A stretch of 10,142 nt of DNA from Acidimicrobiales bacterium (GTDB lineage: Bacteria; Actinomycetota; Acidimicrobiia; Acidimicrobiales; UBA8190), in the NCBI GenBank assembly GCA_030042575.1, contig JASHZK010000101.1, forward strand, positions 1-10,142, given 5' to 3'. Under the pieces are notes generated by a model. The model was not told where the DNA came from and did no database searches. It worked only from the letters and a program-made list of their open reading frames with translations. Position 1 is the stretch's first letter. Each line of letters opens with the position of its first letter. Positions 6,777 through 10,142 of the stretch are shown in pieces. The position numbers and the translations under genes are program-made.

Positions 6777-8750
6777 ATGTCGTTCACACTCCGGAGCGAC
6801 GAGCACTCCGGGCACGGGGAGCGCCGGGATCTCCTCTCCACCTTCGACGACGAGCCAGGCCATCGCGCACTAGCGGAGGTCCTCGACCATCTGAGTTCAT
6901 CCAGCGACGTCGTCGCTCTCGTCGATGGTTCCCCCAGGCGACGTCGACGTTTTGCCGTAGCTCTCGCCATTCATGCCGCAGTGAGGGGAGGGCGCGTCCT
7001 GTTCGGAGCCTTCACCTTCGACTCACTCGTGTTGAAGCCGATGCTTTCCCTGTCCGACCAAGCGGGCTGCTCCATCGACGAGCTCCCGATCGCCCTCTTC
7101 GACCTGTCTCGTCATTCTGCCTCCCATCTCTGGAACTTGGAATCTTCCATGTCGCAGAGGTCCTCTCGGAGCTCCCCACGTTCTTTGGTTGTCCTCGATG
7201 GGATCGGATCACGTGGGCACCTTCAACAAGCGTTACTTCAGCGCCTTTCACGCGCTGCTCAACCTGTTGGGTCCTTGATCGTCATGGCCAGCGGCGGCGA
7301 GGACGATCACGAACTGATCAACGGCTGCGACCGCGTGGGTATCATGTCTCGCGTTCCCCTGTGGGAAGTTGCCGGGCGGAACTCAAGCAAGATCGGTGCT
7401 CTCAGCGCTGTCGACGTGGTTCAGAGTGCCGTCAGGCAATCTCGGTCATCGGTCGATGCGCTGAGCCCCGATGTCCAGTACGACGCCGACGGTGCGGTCT
7501 TCGGCTGGCGTTACTTGAAAGTCCGGGAGACACGTGGCACGCCCGCCGAACTGGAGTCGGTCTTCCAGCAAGCGACTTGGCATCAGCCAGTGCAGGTTGC
7601 CCGCTGTCGGAGTGGCCACCGCGCTCCTACAGGACCATGCTCGTGCGGGATCTACGCTTTTGCTTCCTTTCCGAGGGCGTTGGAAGAGCGCCGAAGCCCA
7701 GGACTCCCATGCGCCTTGGCCCTCGTGCGGGGTTGGGGGCGGGTGGCCTTCCATGAGAAGGGATGGCGAGCCGAGTACGTCCAACCGATGCTGATCTTCG
7801 TGATGGTTCGGTCTGAAACGACGAGACGAGACCTGGAGCTGCGTTATGAGTGTGATGTCGTATCTGTGACCGATAGACATGAAGAGAGGAGCATGATCCG
7901 ATGGACATCGGCAAGTACGTGGAGGAGAACGAGATCGAAATCAACAGCCACGGCCTATTCCAGATCAAGGGCCACGACGAGTTGCAACCTGTCGAGGACG
8001 ACGGCTCCCCGCGGGAGCTCGCCCTCCCCGGACGATCTCCTGCCTCCCGGACCACTGTTTAGTGCTCTGAAGACAGGCAAGAAACTCCATCGACGTTATG
8101 TGGCGGGATCGTCGCTTTTCACAGCCGCCGTGCCCCTGGTCAAGGTTCCGAGAGGGCTCATCCCCTCGCAAGCATCAGCTAGATGTCGAGTGCCAAACCT
8201 CATCTACATATGGGGTCCCACCGGCTCTGGAAAGTCGTTCCTGGCGAAACGCCTCATTGCCTCCAGGCTGGCCTACCAACCCGAAGCGAGGGTACGGAAC
8301 GACCAAGCTGACAACTTCATCGGTGAGTTCCTGGATGCGATGCGGGCCCAACGGGTGGACGAGTTTCATCGTTCTCTTGGAAACCTCGACGTCATTGTCC
8401 TAGACGACATCGACGGGATAGAGGGTAAAGAGGCCCTTCAACAGGAACTGGTCCACTTGCTCATGGGTCCGGCCATGGGATCAAGCCGACAAGTGATCCT
8501 TACCTCACGCTTGCCGGTTCAGCAGCTTCACACTCTCCAAGACCTCCTCCACGGTCACGATGGCGTCAAGTTCGTCGGGCTCTCAGAACCGTCCTTTGCG
8601 GTGCGCCTCACATGGGCGGCCGCGCTCGCCGGAGACAGCGTCCCGAAATGGGACCTGGCCGAGATCGCCATGGACGAGGACAATTTCTACTCGGTTCGGG
8701 GTGCCGTGATCACTCGCGTAGCTCACGGGGTTACGTGCCCAAAGGGGTGA
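6777..8750 (+). CDS. Fused open frame: degenerate DnaB/RecA-like ATPase core + CxCGIYA domain + DnaA-like AAA+ ATPase
   Basis: One uninterrupted frame of 657 codons. ATG 6777 has a G-run (6764-6769) seven bases upstream; GTG 6762 is an alternative. Residues about 30-195 resemble the DnaB helicase core: VVALVDGSPRRRRRFAVALA (46-64) sits where Walker A should be, GGRVLFGAFTF follows as in DnaB, RSLVVLDGIG (135-144) resembles Walker B, and a later strand is SLIVMASGGEDD. The Walker A Gly-Lys-Thr is replaced by Arg, so it should not bind ATP normally. Residues about 240-364 carry Cys277-x3-His281 and CSCGIYA (288-294), then WGRVAFHEKGWRAEY, a domain I recall from unannotated actinobacterial proteins. 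Residues about 373-415 are Arg/Ser/Thr-rich and look like an out-of-frame read. From about 417 to 657 is a DnaA domain-III-like ATPase: GPTGSGKS (480-487), VIVLDDID (539-546), LTSRLP (575-580), SVRGAV (639-644). Probably two genes whose boundary is lost. No function is known. Confidence 0.6.
   Translation: MSFTLRSDEHSGHGERRDLLSTFDDEPGHRALAEVLDHLSSSSDVVALVDGSPRRRRRFAVALAIHAAVRGGRVLFGAFTFDSLVLKPMLSLSDQAGCSIDELPIALFDLSRHSASHLWNLESSMSQRSSRSSPRSLVVLDGIGSRGHLQQALLQRLSRAAQPVGSLIVMASGGEDDHELINGCDRVGIMSRVPLWEVAGRNSSKIGALSAVDVVQSAVRQSRSSVDALSPDVQYDADGAVFGWRYLKVRETRGTPAELESVFQQATWHQPVQVARCRSGHRAPTGPCSCGIYAFASFPRALEERRSPGLPCALALVRGWGRVAFHEKGWRAEYVQPMLIFVMVRSETTRRDLELRYECDVVSVTDRHEERSMIRWTSASTWRRTRSKSTATAYSRSRATTSCNLSRTTAPRGSSPSPDDLLPPGPLFSALKTGKKLHRRYVAGSSLFTAAVPLVKVPRGLIPSQASARCRVPNLIYIWGPTGSGKSFLAKRLIASRLAYQPEARVRNDQADNFIGEFLDAMRAQRVDEFHRSLGNLDVIVLDDIDGIEGKEALQQELVHLLMGPAMGSSRQVILTSRLPVQQLHTLQDLLHGHDGVKFVGLSEPSFAVRLTWAAALAGDSVPKWDLAEIAMDEDNFYSVRGAVITRVAHGVTCPKG
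7887..7891 (+). promoter_or_regulatory. Ribosome binding site for an internal start at 7901 in another frame
   Basis: AGGAG lies nine bases before ATG 7901, ideal spacing. The nearer ATG 7893, in the long frame, is only one base away and cannot use it. This supports a separate translation start inside the long open frame. Confidence 0.6.
7901..8750 (+). CDS. DnaA-domain-III-like AAA+ ATPase, probable separate gene with a frame change near 8030
   Basis: From ATG 7901 the frame reads MDIGKYVEENEIEINSHGLF and continues as natural protein to ELALP (43 codons, 39 of them ending in G or C). It then meets a TAG at 8060-8062. A +1 shift at CCC-G (8027-8030) leads into the frame that reads DDLLPPGPLFSALKTGKK and on to TGA 8748-8750, giving 282 residues. 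The ATPase part aligns by eye with DnaA domain III: RRYVAGSS in place of the DnaA FVVG-SN opening, IYIWGPTGSGKSFLAKRL (Walker A), LDVIVLDDIDGI (Walker B), LTSRLPVQQLHTLQDLL (sensor 1 region) and SVRGAV (sensor 2 Arg). The arginine-finger box of DnaA (RSRF) is not conserved (LHGHDG instead), and the protein stops before a DnaA DNA-binding domain. It may be a helicase-loader or Hda-like ATPase acting with the upstream DnaB-like protein; that is inference. Sequencing error, decay or recoding could explain the break. Confidence 0.5.
8024..8033 (+). other. Putative frame-change site (CTC CCC G GAC)
   Basis: In the 7901 frame the codons are CTC CCC GGA. A Pro tRNA on CCC (8027-8029) could re-pair with CCG (8028-8030) after a +1 slip, bringing GAC GAT CTC into frame with the ATPase. 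The C4 run is also a place where a one-base sequencing or replication error is easy. No downstream structure or stop codon directly at the site supports programmed shifting. Confidence 0.3.
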
Positions 8751-8792
8751 CCCGTCCCTGCCCGGCTTCTCGAATGAAAGGGGTTGGGCGAG

Positions 8793-9094
8793 TCAGGATC
8801 CGACGGTGAACAGCTTCCGGGTCCCAGGAAACGTCCTTCAGTGTGTGCTCACCACGTTCCTCGAACTCGATGCCCGACCCTATTACAAGGTCCTTCAACG
8901 TGCCCGACACGACGATCTCCTCTGCCTCCGCTAACGCCCCGCTCCGAGCTGCGATGCGGACCGCCAATCCGCCCAGGTCATCAGCACACACTTCGCATTC
9001 TCCCGTGTGCAATCCGACGCGAAGGTCGATGCCATGGAGTGGGCCGTAGAGTGCCTGAGTTCATGAGATCGAGGACCTGACCTCCTCGGGCATG
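8793..9094 (-). pseudogene. Decayed class III adenylate/guanylate cyclase, C-terminal remnant
   Basis: Read on the minus strand, 9045-8832 encodes a clear cyclase catalytic-domain end: LRVGLHTGECEV, then DDLGGLAVRIAARSGALAE, IVVSGTLKDLVIGSGIEFEE and RGEHTLKDV. Such domains make cAMP or cGMP in signalling proteins. Three lesions are visible. First, an in-frame TGA (9063-9061) stands where relatives have Cys in an I-x-C-A-Q-A-L motif; here it reads I-S-stop-T-Q-A-L. Second, after KDV the frame goes wrong: an extra T in a T-run (8831-8829) breaks it, and removing it would read PGTRKLFTVGS and stop at TGA 8795-8793, the usual end of this family. As it stands the frame runs on to TAA 8733-8731. 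Third, everything upstream of about 9094 is missing, cut by the IS481-type element. A TTG-started fragment (9012-8731) is open but unlikely to be functional. Confidence 0.8.
9070..9088. repeat. Short inverted repeat beside the insertion element
   Basis: CGAGGA (9070-9075) and TCCTCG (9083-9088) pair around a seven-base loop, just outside the inferred left end of the IS element. It overlaps the cyclase remnant and is probably fortuitous. Confidence 0.2.
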
Positions 9095-10142
9095 TGTCAA
9101 GACATAGAGGACCACCTACGGGGAGGGACCTCTATGGACATGGGCCGGTTCCTGATCGAGACCCACCTGCGGACGGGCAAGTCCATAAAGGAGCTTGCCA
9201 GGACGCATGAGGTGAGCCCGAGCTGGCTGTTCACCTTGCTGCGGCGCTACCGCCTCGAAGGCCCTGCGGGCCTCGAGCCCCACTCGAGGCGGCCGCGTAG
9301 CTCGCCCACGCGGATCGCGGACCTGTGGGAGGACGAGATCGTGACGCTGCGAAAGCAGCTGCTTGACTTGGGCGCCGACGCCGGGGCCGAGACCATCCAC
9401 TACCACCTGTCCAAGCGTCGCCGACAGGTTCCGTCGGTCTCCACCATCTGGCGGGTGCTCAAAGCCCGGGGGTTCGTCACCCCCCAGCCGCACAAGCGAC
9501 CGAAGAGCTCTTTCATCCGCTTCTGTGCTGATGTTCCCAACGAGTGCTGGCAAGCCGACGTCACCCACGTGACGCTCGAGAACGGCTCGGTCTTCGAGGT
9601 GTTGGACGTCATCGATGACCACTCGAGGCTGTGCGTGGCCTCCAGGGCCATGGTGACGGTGAAGGCCACCGACGTGATCCGGGTGCTGCACAAATCGGCC
9701 GAGAAATGGGGCTATCCGGCTTCGTTCCTCACCGACAACGGACTCATCTTCACCGCCCAGGGCCGATACGGCCTGGCCGGTGCCTTCGAACAGGAGCTGT
9801 TCGCCTTGGGCATCTCCTCCAAACACAGCCGTCCTTACCATCCGCAGACCTGCGGGAAGGTCGAACGCTTCCACCAGACCTTGAAGAAGTTCCTAGCCGC
9901 CCAGGAGGGGCTCATGTCGAAGAAGCAGCTGCAGCGGGCCATCGACCGGTTCGTGGTCTACTACAACGAGATACGTCCTCATCGGGCCGTTGGGCGCAGG
10001 ACCCCGGCGTCGGCCTATGCGGGGCGGGCCAAGGCTGGACCCAAAGGACCGCTCATCCCCCTAGACGGACGTCGGCTTCGCCTCGACAAGGTCTCCAAGG
10101 CCGGCAACGTGACACTGCGCTACCGGGGCAAGCTGCACCACA
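9095..10142 (+). mobile_element. IS481-family insertion sequence, left end and most of transposase (cut by window edge)
   Basis: The element starts at about 9095 with TGTCAAGACATAGAGGACC, a TGT-starting end like other IS481-family termini, 39 bases before the transposase ATG. The left boundary is inferred from this end and from where cyclase-like sequence stops. The right inverted repeat and any target duplication lie outside the window. GC is visibly higher than in the preceding locus (47 of 60 bases in 9241-9300, against 32 of 60 in 7801-7860). The insertion abuts and truncates the cyclase remnant. Confidence 0.75.
9134..10142 (+). CDS. IS481-family DDE transposase (3' end beyond window)
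   Basis: The frame is open from ATG 9134 to the right edge (336 codons). GGGGAGGG (9120-9127) is a strong ribosome binding site six bases upstream. Residues 1-70 form a helix-turn-helix region (FLIETHLRTGKSIKELA, then RRYRLEGPAGLEPHSRRP). The integrase core carries CWQADVTHV (Asp142), SFLTDNGLIF (Asp201) and SRPYHPQTCGKVERFHQTL (Glu244), the DDE triad in the sequence context typical of IS481. FVVYYNEIRPHRAVGRRTPA follows, and the window ends in RYRGKLHH, which in relatives lies close to the C-terminus. The enzyme would cut and join the IS ends. No frameshift or stop is seen, so the visible part looks intact. The long minus-strand frame opposite it (9874-9116) is a shadow. Confidence 0.93.
   Translation, partial: MDMGRFLIETHLRTGKSIKELARTHEVSPSWLFTLLRRYRLEGPAGLEPHSRRPRSSPTRIADLWEDEIVTLRKQLLDLGADAGAETIHYHLSKRRRQVPSVSTIWRVLKARGFVTPQPHKRPKSSFIRFCADVPNECWQADVTHVTLENGSVFEVLDVIDDHSRLCVASRAMVTVKATDVIRVLHKSAEKWGYPASFLTDNGLIFTAQGRYGLAGAFEQELFALGISSKHSRPYHPQTCGKVERFHQTLKKFLAAQEGLMSKKQLQRAIDRFVVYYNEIRPHRAVGRRTPASAYAGRAKAGPKGPLIPLDGRRLRLDKVSKAGNVTLRYRGKLHH

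Noticed and set aside
7893..7895. ATG 7893 as the start of the ATPase in the long frame
   Set aside because: AGGAG is only one base away, and the following 40-odd codons in this frame look non-coding.
8731..9012. Intact small cyclase-domain protein started at TTG 9012
   Set aside because: It lacks the catalytic core start, has a frame error before its end and an in-frame TGA just upstream; it is better read as a pseudogene remnant.
9116..9874. 252-codon minus-strand frame opposite the transposase
   Set aside because: The plus strand holds a full DDE transposase; the minus-strand frame is a GC-driven shadow.
1..10142. CRISPR array, tRNA, rRNA, riboswitch or replication origin
   Set aside because: No regularly spaced direct repeats, tRNA cloverleaf ends, rRNA blocks, conserved riboswitch cores or DnaA-box clusters were seen on reading, including around the DnaA-like gene.

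Overview
The window is high-GC DNA with compact genes, GC-rich third codon positions and Shine-Dalgarno motifs. This fits an actinobacterium. An Acidimicrobiia-like or other environmental lineage is my inference from the gene mix (ECF sigma factor, GH92 mannosidase lipoprotein, class III cyclase relic, IS481 element). No rRNA, tRNA or CRISPR array is visible.

Left part (1-1255): the 5' end of a secreted beta-propeller/lactonase-like protein on the minus strand runs off the left edge. It diverges from an ECF sigma factor whose end overlaps a short soluble zinc-finger (ZAS/zf-HC2) anti-sigma factor, a typical two-gene regulatory cassette. The cassette converges on a glycoside hydrolase family 4 (GH4) gene, and the 100-base gap holds an inverted repeat that may terminate both.

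Carbohydrate part (1356-5538): a cytoplasmic NAD-dependent GH4 glycosidase (minus) and a GH92 exo-alpha-mannosidase lipoprotein (plus) diverge from a 94-base spacer. Together they suggest glycan trimming outside the cell and glycoside cleavage inside it. Two small genes follow on the plus strand, a VOC-fold protein and a universal stress protein, each with a clear ribosome binding site.

Right part (6561-10142): after a 216-base gap with two small hairpins comes the most unusual locus, 6777-8750. It is one open frame of 657 codons that reads as two genes joined. The first half resembles a DnaB/RecA-type ATPase core with a ruined Walker A loop, followed by a Cys/His 'CxCGIYA' domain. The second half is a DnaA-domain-III-like AAA+ ATPase with intact Walker A and B. 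Between them (7901-8029) the likely coding frame is a different one: it has its own ATG and AGGAG site and a much higher GC3 than the long frame, and a +1 shift at CCC-G would join it to the ATPase. This is either gene decay, an assembly indel or recoding. Downstream lie a decayed adenylate/guanylate cyclase relic (minus strand, internal TGA and a one-base insertion) and an IS481-family element that abuts the relic and runs off the right edge.

All domain assignments come from reading motifs by eye. No database search was run.
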